Assembly: GCF_004014875.1 (NCBI RefSeq)
Contig: NZ_CP034929.1
Location: 2,108,001-2,172,000, forward strand
DNA from: Nocardioides yefusunii
Lineage (GTDB): Bacteria > Actinomycetota > Actinomycetes > Propionibacteriales > Nocardioidaceae
DNA length: 64,000 bases
Reading direction: 5' to 3'
Shown: piece after piece, positions 26,761 to 39,029 of the stretch
How positions within the stretch are numbered: the first letter of the stretch is position 1
How the letters are laid out: each line of letters begins with the position of its first letter
Translations under genes and position numbers: made by a program
The notes under the pieces: generated by a model
Told to the model about the DNA's origin: nothing
The model's database searches: none
The model's input: the letters and a program-made list of their open reading frames with translations, nothing else

Positions 26761-28224
26761 TCAGACGGTCAGCGGACGCGCGTTCGGCGGGATCGGGGCC
26801 GGCAGGTCCGTGGATCCGGTGAGGAACTCGTCCACCGCGGCGGCGGCAGAACGACCCTCGGCGATCGCCCAGACGATCAGCGACTGACCGCGACCGGCGT
26901 CGCCGGCCACGAAGACGCCGTCGACGGACGACTGGTACTTCTTGTCGCGCTTGACGTTGCCGCGCTCGTCCAGCTCGACACCGAGCTGGTCGACGAGACC
27001 GTCCTTCTCCGGGTGCAGGAAGCCCATGGCCAGGAGCACCAGGTCGGCCGGGATCTCCTTCTCGGTGCCCGGGACGGGCTGGAAGGAGGCGTCGACCTCG
27101 ACGAGACGCAGCGCCTTGACGTTGCCGTTCTCGTCGCCGACGAACTCGGTGGTGTTGACCGAGTAGACGCGCTCGCCACCCTCCTCGTGGGCCGAGGAGA
27201 CGCGGTAGATCATCGGGTAGGTCGGCCAGGGCTGTCCGGCGGGACGGTCCTCGGTCGGCTGCGGCATGATCTCGAGCTGGGTCACCGAGGCAGCACCGTG
27301 ACGGATGGAGGTACCGAGGCAGTCAGCACCGGTGTCACCGCCACCGATGATCACGACGTGCTTGTCGGTGGCACGGATCTGGTCGGGGACGACCTCGCCG
27401 ACACCCTCGCGGTTGCCCTGCGGGAGGAACTCCATGGCCTGGTGGATGCCGTTGAGCTCGCGGCCCGGGACCGGCAGGTCACGCGGGACGGTGGAGCCGA
27501 TGGCCAGGACGACGGCGTCGAAACGCTCCTGGAGACGCTCGGCGCTGAGCGTGCCCTCTCCGACCTCGACACCGGAACGGAAGACGGTGCCCTCGCGACG
27601 CATCTGGTCGAGGCGACGGTCGAGGTGCTTCTTCTCCATCTTGAACTCGGGGATGCCGTAGCGGAGCAGGCCGCCCGGCTTGTCCGCACGCTCGTAGACG
27701 ACGACGGTGTGACCGGCGCGGGTCAGCTGCTGCGCTGCAGCGAGACCTGCGGGCCCCGAACCGACGACGGCGACGGTCTTGCCGGACAGCCACTCGGGGG
27801 CCTCGGGACGGACGTAGCCCGACTCGAAGGCCTTGTCGATGATCGAGACCTCGACGTTCTTGATGGTGACGGCCGGCTGGTTGATGCCGACGACGCACGC
27901 GGTCTCACAGGGAGCCGGGCACAGGCGACCGGTGAACTCGGGGAAGTTGTTGGTCTTGTGCAGGCGGTCAGCCGCACCGTCCCAGTCACCCCGGTACACC
28001 AGGTCGTTCCACTCCGGGATGATGTTGCCCAGCGGGCAGCCCGAGTGGCAGAACGGGATGCCGCAGTCCATGCAGCGGCTCGCCTGGGTGTTGATGATCG
28101 GGAGCAGCGCACGGCCGATCCCACCGTCGGTGTAGACCTCGTTGAAGTCCTTGACTCGCTCCTCCACCGGGCGTCGGCCAGCGACCTGACGCTCGTGCTT
28201 GAGGAAGCCCTTCGGGTCAGCCAT
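26761..28224 (-). CDS. gltD: Glutamate synthase [NADPH] small subunit
   Basis: This 487-residue protein is the electron-input subunit of GOGAT. The N-terminal cysteine-rich domain ([17 protein letters not shown]) coordinates 4Fe-4S clusters. Two dinucleotide-binding folds follow: [17 protein letters not shown] for FAD and [17 protein letters not shown] for NADPH. The protein ends with the FAD-binding [14 protein letters not shown]. It passes electrons from NADPH to the FMN and 3Fe-4S centre of GltB. It overlaps gltB by eight bases, so the two are co-translated. Confidence 0.97.
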   Translation of the reverse strand: MADPKGFLKHERQVAGRRPVEERVKDFNEVYTDGGIGRALLPIINTQASRCMDCGIPFCHSGCPLGNIIPEWNDLVYRGDWDGAADRLHKTNNFPEFTGRLCPAPCETACVVGINQPAVTIKNVEVSIIDKAFESGYVRPEAPEWLSGKTVAVVGSGPAGLAAAQQLTRAGHTVVVYERADKPGGLLRYGIPEFKMEKKHLDRRLDQMRREGTVFRSGVEVGEGTLSAERLQERFDAVVLAIGSTVPRDLPVPGRELNGIHQAMEFLPQGNREGVGEVVPDQIRATDKHVVIIGGGDTGADCLGTSIRHGAASVTQLEIMPQPTEDRPAGQPWPTYPMIYRVSSAHEEGGERVYSVNTTEFVGDENGNVKALRLVEVDASFQPVPGTEKEIPADLVLLAMGFLHPEKDGLVDQLGVELDERGNVKRDKKYQSSVDGVFVAGDAGRGQSLIVWAIAEGRSAAAAVDEFLTGSTDLPAPIPPNARPLTV

Positions 28225-31200
28225 GAAGCACCTCCATGATTCGCGCAGCGGCCTGGTCCTCGGTCAGACCCTCGGCGAGGGCCTCGGCGCGTGCTTCGAG
28301 CACGCGACGGTAGTCCCGAGGCATGACCTCGGTGAAGCGGCCCACGGACGTGGACCAGTCGGCGAGCAGTTCCTCGGCGACCGTGGAACCGGTCTCCTCG
28401 AAGTGCTCACGCACGATCGCCTCGAGCTCAGCGACGCGGTCACCGGTGACCGGGCTGAGGTCGACGAGCTCGGGGTTGACCTGGGCGGGGTCGAGGTCCA
28501 GCAGGAAGGCGTAACCGCCCGACATGCCGGCCGCGAAGTTGCGGCCCGTGGGACCCAGGACGACCACACGACCACCGGTCATGTACTCGCAGCCGTGGTC
28601 GCCCACGCCCTCGACGACGGCGGTGAGGCCGGAGTTGCGGACGCAGAAACGCTCACCGACGCGGCCCGAGAGGAACAGCTGTCCCGAGGTGCCGCCGTAG
28701 CCGATGGTGTTACCGGCGATGACGTTGTCGCGGGCCTCGAAGGTCGCCTCGCGCGAGGGACGGATGATGATCCGGCCACCGGAGAGACCCTTGCCGACGT
28801 AGTCGTTGCCGTCGCCCTCGAGGCGCATCGTGATGCCCTTGGGGACGAAGGCGCCGAAGGACTGACCGGCAGAACCCGTGAAGGTGATGTCGATCGTGCC
28901 GTCGGGCAGGCCGGCGCCGCGGTAACGCTTGGTCACCTCGTGGCCGAGCATGGTGCCGACGGTGCGGTTGACGTTCTTGACCGCGACCTGGGCACGGACC
29001 GGCTCACCGTTCTCGAGGGCCGGGGCAGCGAGCTTGATGAGCTCGTTGTCGAGGGCCTTGTCGAGACCGTGGTCCTGGGTCTTGGTGTTGTAGAGGTCCT
29101 GGTCGGCGAACTGGGCCGGGTTCTCCACCTTGTGCAGGATCGGCGAGAGGTCGAGACCCTCGGCCTTCCAGTGGTCGACGGCGTCGACGGTGTCGAGGTT
29201 CTGGACCTGACCGACGGCTTCCTCGATGCTGCGGAAGCCGAGCTCGGCGAGGATCTCGCGGACCTCGGTGGCGATGAACTCGAAGAAGTTCACGACGAAC
29301 TCGGGCTTGCCCGAGAAGCGCTTGCGGAGCTCCGGGTTCTGGGTGGCCACACCGACGGGGCAGGTGTCGAGGTGGCAGACGCGCATCATGACGCAGCCGG
29401 AGACGACGAGCGGCGCGGTCGCGAAACCGAACTCCTCGGCGCCGAGCAGTGCGGCGATGACGACGTCACGACCGGTCTTGAGCTGACCGTCAGCCTGGAC
29501 GACGATGCGGTCTCGCAGGCCGTTGAGCAGCAGGGTCTGCTGGGTCTCGGCCAGACCGAGCTCCCAGGGACCACCGGCGTGCTTGAGCGAGGTGAGCGGC
29601 GAGGCACCGGTACCACCGTCGTGGCCGGAGACCAGGACGACGTCGGCGTGGGCCTTGGAGACACCCGCGGCGACGGTGCCGATGCCGACCTCGGAGACCA
29701 GCTTCACGTGGACCCGGGCAGCCGGGTTCGCGTTCTTCAGGTCGTGGATCAGCTGCGCCAGGTCCTCGATCGAGTAGATGTCGTGGTGCGGCGGCGGGGA
29801 GATCAGACCGACGCCGGGCGTCGAGTGACGGGTCTTGGCCACCCAGGGGTAGACCTTGTTGCCCGGCAGCTGGCCACCTTCACCGGGCTTGGCGCCCTGG
29901 GCCATCTTGATCTGGATGTCGTCGGCGTTGGTCAGGTACTCCGAGGTGACGCCGAAGCGTCCCGAGGCGACCTGCTTGATCGACGAGCGACGCTCGGGGT
30001 CGTAGAGACGCTCCGGGTCCTCGCCACCCTCACCGGTGTTCGACTTGGCGCCGAGACGGTTCATCGCGATGGCGAGGTTCTCGTGCGCCTCCTTCGAGAT
30101 GGAGCCGTACGACATGGCGCCGGTGGAGAAACGCTTGACGATCTCGCTGATCGGCTCGACCTCGTCGATCGAGATCGGCTCACGCTCGGAGTTGAACTTG
30201 AACAGACCGCGCAGGGTCATCAGACGCTCGGCCTGCTCGTCGATGCGCTGCGTGTACTGCTTGAAGATGTCGTAACGGCCCTGGCGGGTCGCGTGCTGGA
30301 GGCGGAACACCGTGTCCGGGTCGAACAGGTGCGGCTCGCCCTCACGACGCCACTGGTACTCGCCACCGACGGCCAGCTCGCGCTTGTGCGGGAGCACGCC
30401 ACCGCGCGGGTAGGCGGTCGCGTGACGACGCGACACCTCCTCGGCGATGGTGTCGATGCCGATGCCACCCAGCTTGGAGGTGGTGCCGGTGAAGTACTGG
30501 TCGACGACGTCCTGCGCCAGACCGATGGCCTCGAAGATCTGCGCTCCGGTGTAGGAGGCGACCGTGGAGACACCGATCTTGGACATGACCTTCACGACGC
30601 CCTTGCCGAGACCCTTGACGAGGTTCTTGACCGCGACCTCGGGCTCGACCTTGACGTAGTGACCCTGGCGAGCCAGGTCCTCGACGCTCTCGAGCGCGAG
30701 GTAGGGGTTGACCGCGGAGGCGCCGTAACCGAGCAGCAGCGCGACGTGGTGGACCTCGCGGACGTCCGCGGCCTCGACGACGAGACCGACCTGGGTGCGG
30801 GTCTTCTCGCGCACCAGGTGGTGGTGGACGGCAGCGGTGAGCAGCAGCGACGGGATCGCGGCCAGGTCGGCCGTCGTGTGACGGTCGGACAGCACGATGA
30901 TCCGGGCGCCGTCCTCGATCGCGGCGGAGACCTCCATGCAGATCTCGTCGATCTGCGCCTTGAGGGCCTTGCCGCCACCGGCGACCTCGTAGAGGCCACG
31001 GGCGACGTGGGTCGCGAACTCGGCGCGGTCGTTGTCCTGGTGCAGGTAGCGCAGCTTGGCCAGGTCGTCGTTGGAGAGAACCGGGAAGGGCAGCACGACC
31101 TGGCGGCAGGACTCGGCCGACGGCTCGAGGAGGTTGGACTCCGGGCCGACGGTGCCCCACAGCGAGGTGACGAGCTCCTCGCGGATGGCGTCCAGCGGCG

Positions 31201-32743
31201 GGTTGGTGACCTGCGCGAACAGCTGGGTGAAGTAGTCGAAGATCAGGCGGGGCTTCTCCGACAGGGCCGCGATGGGGGTGTCGGTTCCCATGGAACCGAG
31301 TGCCTCACCGGCGGTGTTGGCCATCGGCGCGAGGATGACACGCAGCTCTTCGTTGGTGTAGCCGAAGACCTGCTGACGACGAGCGACCGAGGAGTGCGTG
31401 TGGACGACGTGCTCGCGGTCGGGGACCTCGTTGAGCTTGATCAGTCCGTCGCGCAGCCAGTCACCGTAGGGGTTCTCGGCGGCGAGGCCGTCCTTGATCT
31501 CGTCGTCCTCGACGATGCGGTGCTCGGCGGTGTCGACCAGGAACATCTTGCCCGGCTCGAGACGACCCTTGCGCTCGATCGTGGCGGGGTCGAGGTCGAG
31601 CACGCCGACCTCGGAGGACAGGACGACGAGGCCGTCCTTGGTGACCCAGTAGCGCGAGGGGCGCAGACCGTTGCGGTCGAGCACAGCGCCGATCTGGGTG
31701 CCGTCGGTGAAGACGACGCACGCCGGGCCGTCCCACGGCTCCATCATCGTGGAGTGGAACTCGTAGAAGTCGCGGCGCTCCTGGGACAGGGTCGCGTTGT
31801 TCTCCCACGCCTCGGGGATCATCATCAGCACCGAGTGCGGCAGCGAACGGCCACCGAGGTGCAGGAGCTCGAGGACCTCGTCGAAGGACGCGGAGTCCGA
31901 GGCCTCGGGGGTGCAGATCGGGAAGACGCGCTCGAGGTCGCCGAACTTGTCCGACGCCAGCAGTGCCTCGCGGGCACGCATCCAGTTGCGGTTGCCCTTG
32001 ACCGTGTTGATCTCACCGTTGTGCGCGATGAAGCGGAACGGGTGAGCCAGCGGCCACGAGGGGAACGTGTTGGTGGAGAAGCGCGAGTGGACGACGGCGA
32101 CCGCGGAGGCCACACGCTCGTCGGACAGGTCGGGGAAGACCTGCTCGAGCTGCTCGGTGGTGAGCATGCCCTTGTAGCCCAGGGTGCGCGAGGACAGCGA
32201 CGGGAAGTACACGTCGGTGTCGCGCTCGGCACGCTTGCGCAGCACGAAGGCGGCACGCTCGAGGTCCATGCCGGTCAGCGCGGCGCCGGGAGCGGCGACG
32301 AAGAGCTGACGGAACGTCGGCATGACCGACAGGGCGGTGGCGCCCAGGACGGAGGGGTTGACCGGGACCTCGCGCCAGCCGAGGACCTCGAGGCCCTCGT
32401 CGGCGGCGATCTTCTCGATCTCGGTGACGGTGGTGGCCACTGCGTCGGCGTCGCCGGGCAGGAAGGCGGTACCGACAGCGTAGTTGCCGGCGGCGGGGAG
32501 GTCGAAGCTGACCACCTCGCGCAGGAAGGCGTCCGGCACCTGGATCAGGATGCCGGCACCATCGCCGGAGTTGGGCTCTGCGCCAGCAGCACCACGGTGC
32601 TCCATGTTGACCAGGGCCTCGAGGGCCTTGGCAACGATGTCGTGACTGGCGACGCCGGTCAGGGTCGCGACGAAGGCAACACCACAAGCGTCATGCTCGT
32701 GCTGTGCGTCGTACAACCCCTGAGCAGGCGGGAATGCGTGCAT
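28217..32743 (-). CDS. gltB: Glutamate synthase large subunit
   Basis: This 1508-residue protein converts glutamine and 2-oxoglutarate to two glutamates. An N-terminal class II amidotransferase domain has its nucleophile in HDACGVAF; Cys20 becomes N-terminal after propeptide removal. The central and FMN domains follow, with [24 protein letters not shown] and the 3Fe-4S ligands CHLDTCPVG. The C-terminal beta-helix (GXXG repeats) ends the protein. ATG 32743 is preferred because GGGAGA lies seven bases upstream and family homology begins just after it; the frame is open 25 codons further. A leader of about 100 bases or more precedes it. Confidence 0.97.
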   Translation of the reverse strand: MHAFPPAQGLYDAQHEHDACGVAFVATLTGVASHDIVAKALEALVNMEHRGAAGAEPNSGDGAGILIQVPDAFLREVVSFDLPAAGNYAVGTAFLPGDADAVATTVTEIEKIAADEGLEVLGWREVPVNPSVLGATALSVMPTFRQLFVAAPGAALTGMDLERAAFVLRKRAERDTDVYFPSLSSRTLGYKGMLTTEQLEQVFPDLSDERVASAVAVVHSRFSTNTFPSWPLAHPFRFIAHNGEINTVKGNRNWMRAREALLASDKFGDLERVFPICTPEASDSASFDEVLELLHLGGRSLPHSVLMMIPEAWENNATLSQERRDFYEFHSTMMEPWDGPACVVFTDGTQIGAVLDRNGLRPSRYWVTKDGLVVLSSEVGVLDLDPATIERKGRLEPGKMFLVDTAEHRIVEDDEIKDGLAAENPYGDWLRDGLIKLNEVPDREHVVHTHSSVARRQQVFGYTNEELRVILAPMANTAGEALGSMGTDTPIAALSEKPRLIFDYFTQLFAQVTNPPLDAIREELVTSLWGTVGPESNLLEPSAESCRQVVLPFPVLSNDDLAKLRYLHQDNDRAEFATHVARGLYEVAGGGKALKAQIDEICMEVSAAIEDGARIIVLSDRHTTADLAAIPSLLLTAAVHHHLVREKTRTQVGLVVEAADVREVHHVALLLGYGASAVNPYLALESVEDLARQGHYVKVEPEVAVKNLVKGLGKGVVKVMSKIGVSTVASYTGAQIFEAIGLAQDVVDQYFTGTTSKLGGIGIDTIAEEVSRRHATAYPRGGVLPHKRELAVGGEYQWRREGEPHLFDPDTVFRLQHATRQGRYDIFKQYTQRIDEQAERLMTLRGLFKFNSEREPISIDEVEPISEIVKRFSTGAMSYGSISKEAHENLAIAMNRLGAKSNTGEGGEDPERLYDPERRSSIKQVASGRFGVTSEYLTNADDIQIKMAQGAKPGEGGQLPGNKVYPWVAKTRHSTPGVGLISPPPHHDIYSIEDLAQLIHDLKNANPAARVHVKLVSEVGIGTVAAGVSKAHADVVLVSGHDGGTGASPLTSLKHAGGPWELGLAETQQTLLLNGLRDRIVVQADGQLKTGRDVVIAALLGAEEFGFATAPLVVSGCVMMRVCHLDTCPVGVATQNPELRKRFSGKPEFVVNFFEFIATEVREILAELGFRSIEEAVGQVQNLDTVDAVDHWKAEGLDLSPILHKVENPAQFADQDLYNTKTQDHGLDKALDNELIKLAAPALENGEPVRAQVAVKNVNRTVGTMLGHEVTKRYRGAGLPDGTIDITFTGSAGQSFGAFVPKGITMRLEGDGNDYVGKGLSGGRIIIRPSREATFEARDNVIAGNTIGYGGTSGQLFLSGRVGERFCVRNSGLTAVVEGVGDHGCEYMTGGRVVVLGPTGRNFAAGMSGGYAFLLDLDPAQVNPELVDLSPVTGDRVAELEAIVREHFEETGSTVAEELLADWSTSVGRFTEVMPRDYRRVLEARAEALAEGLTEDQAAARIMEVLHG

Positions 32744-32960
32744 GAGGCATTCTCCCGTCGTCCTCATGATCCGAACTGCACCCCGACTCGAGGTGAGCGG
32801 ATCGGATGGAATGTGCAAGTTCGGGACGACGTTGGCCCGGAGGTGAGGACATTAACACCCGTGTGACACGTCGCGCACCACAGGCCGACCTAACCCAATA
32901 GGGTGTGGCCCCTCCCCTGATCGGGTGCACCACTCGGTCGAGGCTGTTCAGGCGTGAAAA

Positions 32961-32985
32961 GACCCCCGCCACCAGGACGGGGGTC
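32961..32985 (-). terminator. lgt: lgt intrinsic terminator
   Basis: GACCCCCG (32961-32968) and CGGGGGTC (32978-32985) pair around a nine-base loop. On the minus strand the stem is followed by TTTT, one of the few classical T-tract terminators here. It ends the trp-lgt operon ahead of gltB's leader. Confidence 0.85.
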
Positions 32986-33004
32986 TCGTGCCACGTGGCG
33001 AGGG

Positions 33005-33937
33005 TCACTCCCCCGTGTCGGCTCCCGTGTCGGCTCCCGTGTCGGCTCCCGTGTCGGCTGCTGCGCGCTTCTCGAACGAAACTGCGTCGAGCTCGTCGTC
33101 GGCACGGTCACGCACGACGCTCTCGCGCGGCGTGCGGTTGCGCACCAGCCAGGCCAGGGCGATCACGAACAGGATGATCGACATCCAGGCGTTCCAGCGC
33201 ATGCCCAGGACGTTGTCGAGCTGGACGTCGTCGATGCGGAGCAGCTCGATCCAGAACCGACCGGCGGTGTAGACCATGACGTAGAGCGCGACCACGCGAC
33301 CGCCGCCGAGCTGGAACTTCTTGTCCGCCCACAGCAGCAGCGCCATGCCGGCCAGGCACCACAGCGACTCGTAGAGGAACGTCGGGTGGAAGAGCACGTC
33401 GTCGCCGATGTACTGCAGCGGACGGTGGGCGTCGTCGATCTCGAGGCCCCACGGCAGGTCGGTGGGCTTGCCGTAGAGCTCCTGGTTGAACCAGTTGCCC
33501 CAGCGGCCCAACGCCTGGGCCAGCAGCACGCCCGGCGCCAGGGCGTCGAGCAGCGGCAGCACCTTGATTCCGCGGCGGCGCGCACCTATCCAGATGCCCA
33601 CCGCGCCGAGTGCGATCGCACCCCAGATGCCGAGGCCGCCGCGCCACACGTAGAGCGCCTCGACGGGGTTGCGTCCCTCACCGAAGTAGAGGGAGGCGTC
33701 GGTCAGGACGTGGTAGAGCCGGCCGCCGACGAGTCCGAACGGGACGGCCCAGAGGGCGAGGTCCTGGACGTCGCCGGCCTTGCCGCCGCGTGCGACCCAA
33801 CGCTTCTCCCCCATCCACACCGCGAGGACGACGCCGAGGATGATGCAGAGCGCGTAGCCGCGCAGGGGGAAGGGACCGATCTCCCAGACCCCTTGGGACG
33901 GGCTGGGGATGCTGAGGGCGACGATGCTGGGCAGCAT
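33005..33937 (-). CDS. lgt: Prolipoprotein diacylglyceryl transferase
   Basis: This 310-residue membrane enzyme transfers diacylglycerol from phosphatidylglycerol to the lipobox Cys of preprolipoproteins. It has seven helices. The H-loop region contains RLYHVLTD. The Lgt signature GRWGNWFNQELYG is near residue 145, and GLGIWGA and TFLYESLW are also conserved. The C-terminal tail is extended by an ADTG repeat. ATG 33937 has GGAGA eight bases upstream. It lies downstream of trpA, as in many actinobacteria, with the SCO1 lipoprotein gene between them; that lipoprotein is itself a likely substrate. Confidence 0.95.
   Translation of the reverse strand: MLPSIVALSIPSPSQGVWEIGPFPLRGYALCIILGVVLAVWMGEKRWVARGGKAGDVQDLALWAVPFGLVGGRLYHVLTDASLYFGEGRNPVEALYVWRGGLGIWGAIALGAVGIWIGARRRGIKVLPLLDALAPGVLLAQALGRWGNWFNQELYGKPTDLPWGLEIDDAHRPLQYIGDDVLFHPTFLYESLWCLAGMALLLWADKKFQLGGGRVVALYVMVYTAGRFWIELLRIDDVQLDNVLGMRWNAWMSIILFVIALAWLVRNRTPRESVVRDRADDELDAVSFEKRAAADTGADTGADTGADTGE
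33012..33059 (-). repeat. lgt: Four tandem 12-base units in the lgt 3' end
   Basis: The unit cccgtgtcggct is repeated exactly four times (33012-33023, 33024-33035, 33036-33047, 33048-33059). It encodes (ADTG)4 in the cytoplasmic tail of Lgt. Exact copies suggest recent slippage expansion. Confidence 0.95.
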
Positions 33938-34042
33938 GGAGTTCTCCGGCTGTCGTGAGGACGGGGCGGTACCGGGCAGAGGCTACGCCGACCTCACCGC
34001 CCGGCGTGGCAAGGTCGACCCGCGGAACGCCGCAGAGGGACG

Positions 34043-34696
34043 TCAGGCGTCGGCGAGCAGGAGTTCGAGGTCGCCACGCAGCTCGGCCGCGGAGGTCTGG
34101 CGTCCCCACACGTAGCTGCCGCGACCTTCGTCGTCGAGACCGAGGACGTGGTCGGTGTGGACCACCTCGTAGCCACCGCTGGGCAGCGGCTCGCCCTCCT
34201 CGATGTGGACGGCCATGGAGGTGCCGACGGCGAGGATGTCGTCGAGGGAACCGGTGAGCCCCACGAACTCGGGGTCGTAGCGGTCGAGGTAGGTGCGCAG
34301 CGTCTGCTGGTCGTCGCGCGCGGGGTCGGTGGTCACGAAGGTGACGTCGACGCGCTCACGGTCGGCGGGCTCGAGCTGACGCAGCGCGGTGGCGATCGTG
34401 CTCATGATCGTGCCGCAGATGTCGGGGCAGTGCGTGTAGCCGAAGAAGACGAGGGTGACGTCGGCGTCGACGTCGCCGAGGGCCTGCTCACCACCGACGG
34501 TGGAGACCAGCGGGGTGGCGGCCGGGGTGTAGCGGTTCTCGCCCTCGATCTGGCTCAGGGCACCGGAGACACCGCCCCCGCCCTCCACGGCCTGCTCCGT
34601 GGAGCCGCAGGCGCTCAGGACGAGCGCTGCGCTCAGGGTCAGCGCGCCGAGCGCTGCCTTCACGGGACGACGGGAGGGACGGGGACGGGTCTGCAT
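34043..34696 (-). CDS. SCO1/SenC-family lipoprotein (copper chaperone)
   Basis: This 217-residue protein has a lipoprotein signal peptide with lipobox LVLSAC and Cys30 as the lipid anchor. A thioredoxin-fold SCO domain follows, with the copper ligands in THCPDICG (Cys90 and Cys94) and a downstream His near residue 181 in EVVHTDHVLG. SCO proteins deliver copper to the CuA site of cytochrome c oxidase subunit II on the outer membrane face. Signal sequence and family start fix ATG 34696; the frame stays open for 95 codons upstream into trpA. It sits between trpA and lgt. Confidence 0.9.
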   Translation of the reverse strand: MQTRPRPSRRPVKAALGALTLSAALVLSACGSTEQAVEGGGGVSGALSQIEGENRYTPAATPLVSTVGGEQALGDVDADVTLVFFGYTHCPDICGTIMSTIATALRQLEPADRERVDVTFVTTDPARDDQQTLRTYLDRYDPEFVGLTGSLDDILAVGTSMAVHIEEGEPLPSGGYEVVHTDHVLGLDDEGRGSYVWGRQTSAAELRGDLELLLADA

Positions 34697-34727
34697 CACG
34701 GGTGTTGCCGTTCTTCGGGGGGTCTGG

Positions 34728-35527
34728 TCAGCGACGGACGCCGGCGGCCAGGTCCCGGGTGAGGACCGCGAGGGCCTCGAGGCCGGCTGCCGGGTCGTCG
34801 GCGTGCTCGGCGAGCACACGGACGAACGCAGAACCAACAATGACACCATCGGCAAACTTTGCGATCTCGGCGGCCTGGTCCCCGTTGGAGACACCGAGGC
34901 CGACGCCGACGGGGAGGTCGGTGGTGGCCTTGGTGCGAGCCACGAGCGGACCGGCGAGGTCGGAGGTGGAATCGCGGGCACCGGTGACGCCCATGACGGC
35001 GGTGGCGTAGACGAAGCCGCGGCAGTTCGCCGTGGTCATCGCCACGCGTTCCTCGGTGGAGGACGGCGCGACGAGATAGACCTTGTCGAGGTCGTTCGCG
35101 TCGGCGGCCTCGTCCCACCCGGTGACGGAGTCGGGGGTGATGTCGGCGGTGATCAGTCCCGCTCCCCCGACGCCGGCGAGGTCGGCGGCGAACTTGTCGA
35201 CGCCGTAGCGCTCGACCGGGTTCCAGTAGGTCATCACCAGGGTGGGGGCGCCGGTGGCGGCGACCGCCTCGACGATGTCGAAGACGTCGCGGGTGCGGAA
35301 CCCGTTCTCCAGAGCCGTCTGGGCGGCGGCCTGGATGGTGGGGCCGTCCATCACGGGGTCGGAGTAGGGCAGGCCCACCTCGATGACGTCGCAACCGTTC
35401 TCGACCATGACGCGCATGGCGTCGATGGAGCCCTGCTTGGTGGGGAAGCCGGCGGGCAGGTAGCCGATCAGGGCCGAGCGGCCCTCCTCACGAGCGCGGG
35501 CGAAGGCGCTGGCGGTCGACTTGGCGG

Positions 35528-35531
<4 letters not shown>
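34728..35531 (-). CDS. trpA: Tryptophan synthase alpha subunit
   Basis: This 267-residue TIM barrel cleaves indole-3-glycerol phosphate. The catalytic Glu and Asp are in [16 protein letters not shown], and the phosphate-binding loop is [12 protein letters not shown] 35531 overlaps the trpB stop by four bases (GTGA), which decides the start; the long open frame further upstream is a shadow of trpB. It is coupled with trpB and trpC in one operon. Confidence 0.97.
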
Positions 35532-36771
<1,240 letters not shown>

Positions 36772-36775
<4 letters not shown>

Positions 36776-37578
36776 GCTTCTGCTCCCGTTCCCCGGCCGG
36801 TGAGGCCGGTCATGCTGCGGACACCCTGTTCGGGGTCTCCGTCCTTCACGAGGGCCTCGCCGACGAGCACCACGCGGGCGCCTTCGTCGACGTAGCCGTT
36901 CACGTCGTCGGGCGAGAAGATGCCGGACTCGGCGACCTTCACCGCCGTGTCGGGCACCAGCGGCGCCAGACGGGAGAAGGTCGAGGTGTCGACCTCCAGG
37001 GTCTTGAGGTTGCGGGCGTTGACGCCCACGAGCTGGGCACCGAGGTCAGCGGCACGCGCGACCTCTTCCTCGTCGTGCACCTCGAGGAGGACGGTGAGGC
37101 CGAGCTCGCCGGCCTCATCGTGCAGGCGACGCAGCTCGGACTGGTCGGTGACGACCGACGCCATCAGCAGCACCAGGTCGGCACCGGCCGCGCGGGCCTC
37201 GACGAGCTGGTAGGTGGAGAAGATGAAGTCCTTGCGCAGGATCGGGACGTCGACGCGCGCACGGACGGCGCGCAGGTCGGCGAGGGATCCCTTGAAACGA
37301 CGCTCCTCGGTGAGCACCGAGATCGCGCCGGCGCCACCACGGGCGTACGCGGCGGCGAGGTCGGCCGGCTCGGGGATGTCGGCCAGGTGTCCCTTGGACG
37401 GGCTGGAACGCTTCACCTCGGCGATCACGCTGGAACCGGCGGCGCGGAAGTGCGGCATCGGGTCCAGGGCGGGGGCGACGTCGGCGAGCATGGCGCGCAA
37501 CTCGTGCAGGGGGGTCTCGGCCTCGCGGCGGGCGAGGTCGAGCCGGACGCCGGCGACGATGTCGTCGAGGACGGACAC
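36772..37578 (-). CDS. trpC: Indole-3-glycerol phosphate synthase
   Basis: This 268-residue TIM barrel has [12 protein letters not shown] (catalytic Lys), ILRKDFIF (catalytic Lys), LLEVHDEEE and VAESGI. It makes indole-3-glycerol phosphate from CdRP. It is monofunctional. No trpF is seen, so the preceding isomerisation is probably done by the PriA-type HisA at 48297-49055. A four-base overlap couples it to trpB. Confidence 0.97.
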
Positions 37579-37656
37579 AGCGTTCCTCCAGGCTTGGTTC
37601 AGGGGAAGTCGGACTGGACAAGCCTCTCACCCCACGGGCAGGGGGCCGGGCTCGGG

Positions 37657-38277
37657 TCAGGGCGCGAGCCACGCCCCCAGGGCGGTGTCGACACCGAAGT
37701 TGCGCAGCACGGTGAAGGCCACGGTGACCAGCACCAGTGTCACGGCCGTGCCCAGCAGCACCGGGCGTGGGAGCTGCACCTGCCAGGGCCTCGGATGCCC
37801 TCGTAGTGCGAGCACTGCGGCCCGGAGCCACCAGAGGCCTACGGCGACGAAGCCGACGACGGCCAACAGGTTGCTGGACGCGGCTCCGACGAGGTCGCCG
37901 TGGGTGAGCAGGTTGACGGCCCTCAGGCCACCGCAGGCGGGGCAGTCGAAGCCGAGGACGGCGAGGGGGCAGAACCCCCAGCTGCCCTGGACGTGCGGGT
38001 CACGGAACCGCAGCGCGAGCGTCGCGGTGCCGACGACGCCGGCAGAGACGGCGAAGGGGACCCACGGGCGTGTGTGCCCGTGGGTCCCCTTCGACTCTGC
38101 GGTCAGCGGACCGTGGATCAGTGGTTGAGGCCCATCTTGGCCATCACCAGGAAGACGGGCAGGGCGATGACGCCGAGCGCAACGCCGACCCAGAAGAGGA
38201 CCATGCTCACCGGCGACAGCATGAGCGCCACGCAGCCGATCACGAAACCGAGCATCGCCACCGCCACGCCGGTCCAA
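37657..38277 (-). CDS. DUF2752 family membrane protein
   Basis: The protein part that is clearly real begins near PWVPFAVSAGVVG and contains the family signature CPLAVLGFDCPACGGLRAVN. Helices lie before and after it; total credible length is about 135-155 residues. Function is unknown. Members are commonly encoded near trp or dcw genes. The open frame extends to 38277 by overlapping the small HGxxPAAW gene. No ATG, GTG or TTG is found close to the credible N-terminus, so the start is unresolved (a CTG near 38110 is possible). A 16-bp hairpin lies within its first codons. Confidence 0.7.
   Translation of the reverse strand: MDRRGGGDARFRDRLRGAHAVAGEHGPLLGRRCARRHRPARLPGDGQDGPQPLIHGPLTAESKGTHGHTRPWVPFAVSAGVVGTATLALRFRDPHVQGSWGFCPLAVLGFDCPACGGLRAVNLLTHGDLVGAASSNLLAVVGFVAVGLWWLRAAVLALRGHPRPWQVQLPRPVLLGTAVTLVLVTVAFTVLRNFGVDTALGAWLAP
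38054..38091 (-). terminator. Perfect 16-bp hairpin at the 5' end of the DUF2752 gene
   Basis: Arms 38054-38069 and 38076-38091 are exactly complementary over a six-base loop, 27 bases after the stop of the HGxxPAAW gene. It would terminate that transcript unless read through. It falls inside the apparent DUF2752 coding frame, so it may act as an attenuator. Confidence 0.7.
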
Positions 38278-38309
38278 GCTGCGGGAGTGTTGCCGTGGTT
38301 GTCAGCCAT
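38118..38309 (-). CDS. HGxxPAAW-family small membrane protein
   Basis: This 63-residue protein opens with MADNHGNTPAAWTG, the HGxxPAAW signature. Two hydrophobic helices follow (about 13-33 and 37-57), with a short polar end MGLNH. The family is found in actinobacterial trp clusters and has no assigned function. ATG 38309 has GGAG eight bases upstream. A TAGGAT box about 42 bases before the ATG could be its own promoter. Confidence 0.88.
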   Translation of the reverse strand: MADNHGNTPAAWTGVAVAMLGFVIGCVALMLSPVSMVLFWVGVALGVIALPVFLVMAKMGLNH

Positions 38310-38350
38310 TTGATGCGCTCCAAGTTCTGGTGTTGGTGATAACTGCCCAC

Positions 38351-38356
38351 ATCCTA
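38351..38356 (-). promoter_or_regulatory. Putative internal promoter before the HGxxPAAW gene
   Basis: TAGGAT on the minus strand in the 72-base gap upstream of the small gene. It would allow HGxxPAAW/DUF2752/trpCBA expression apart from hisI. Confidence 0.4.
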
Positions 38357-38381
38357 GTGGTTGGCGGGCAGAAGGTCTTCC

Positions 38382-39029
38382 TCAGGTCGGGTCGTGCCCT
38401 TCGTCCAGGGCCTTCCACAGGTCGGTCGGGTCGGCGTCGGAGAGGTCCTCGGCCTGCGCCACGCGAGCTGCTGCACCGACCGGCGCGGTGGGGGCGTCGT
38501 AGCGGCTGCCCATGGCGGGCCAGGTGCCCACCCGCACGACGGCGACGACGGCGGCGAGGGTGGCGACGACGGCGCTGATCAGTGCGATGGTCGCCCAGGT
38601 GCTGGCGACGACCTCGTGGGGCCAGGTGACCCCGGCGGCGGCGATCGCGGCGTCGACGTCGTCACGGATGTCGGAGCGGCTGGTGAGCCACACCCAGACG
38701 GCGCCCAGCGGCGCGAGGGCGGCCAGGACGGCAGCGACCCGACGCGGCCAGCCGCGAGTGACGAGCAGGACGCCCCATCCGGCGAGCGCGACGAGTCCGA
38801 GGGCTCCGGCGAGCGGTGCCTGGGCGAGGCCGGGGTGGGCGTCGGTGAAGATGTCGACGTTGCCCTGCTGTGCTTCGGCGACGTCGAAGAGCACCCAGTC
38901 GCGGTTGCCGGCGATGGCGAGCATGCCGGCGGCGACGAGGCCGACCAGGACGCTCGGGCCGAAGGTGCGGTCCTTGCGCCGGGCTGTGGGAGTGGTTGCC
39001 GGGGCGTCGACGGGAGCCTGGTCAGGCAC
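38382..39029 (-). CDS. Trp biosynthesis-associated membrane protein (TIGR02234)
   Basis: This 215-residue protein has four hydrophobic helices: [43 protein letters not shown] and [25 protein letters not shown] lies after TM1. Topology and position between hisI and trpC fit the Trp_oprn_chp family. Its role is not known. It overlaps hisI by eight bases. In most relatives trpE separates these two genes. Confidence 0.85.
   Translation of the reverse strand: MPDQAPVDAPATTPTARRKDRTFGPSVLVGLVAAGMLAIAGNRDWVLFDVAEAQQGNVDIFTDAHPGLAQAPLAGALGLVALAGWGVLLVTRGWPRRVAAVLAALAPLGAVWVWLTSRSDIRDDVDAAIAAAGVTWPHEVVASTWATIALISAVVATLAAVVAVVRVGTWPAMGSRYDAPTAPVGAAARVAQAEDLSDADPTDLWKALDEGHDPT

Noticed and set aside
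28199..32866. 1555-codon plus-strand frame opposite gltB
   Set aside because: It is exactly antisense to a well-supported gltB and its product is low-complexity Leu/Val/Asp/Gly. This is the usual shadow of GC-rich third codon positions.
33012..33059. Possible CRISPR-like direct repeats
   Set aside because: Units are contiguous, without spacers, and in frame within lgt, so they are a coding microsatellite.
34697..34981. N-terminal extension of the SCO1 lipoprotein
   Set aside because: It would bury the signal peptide and lipobox behind 95 residues that are a shadow of trpA.
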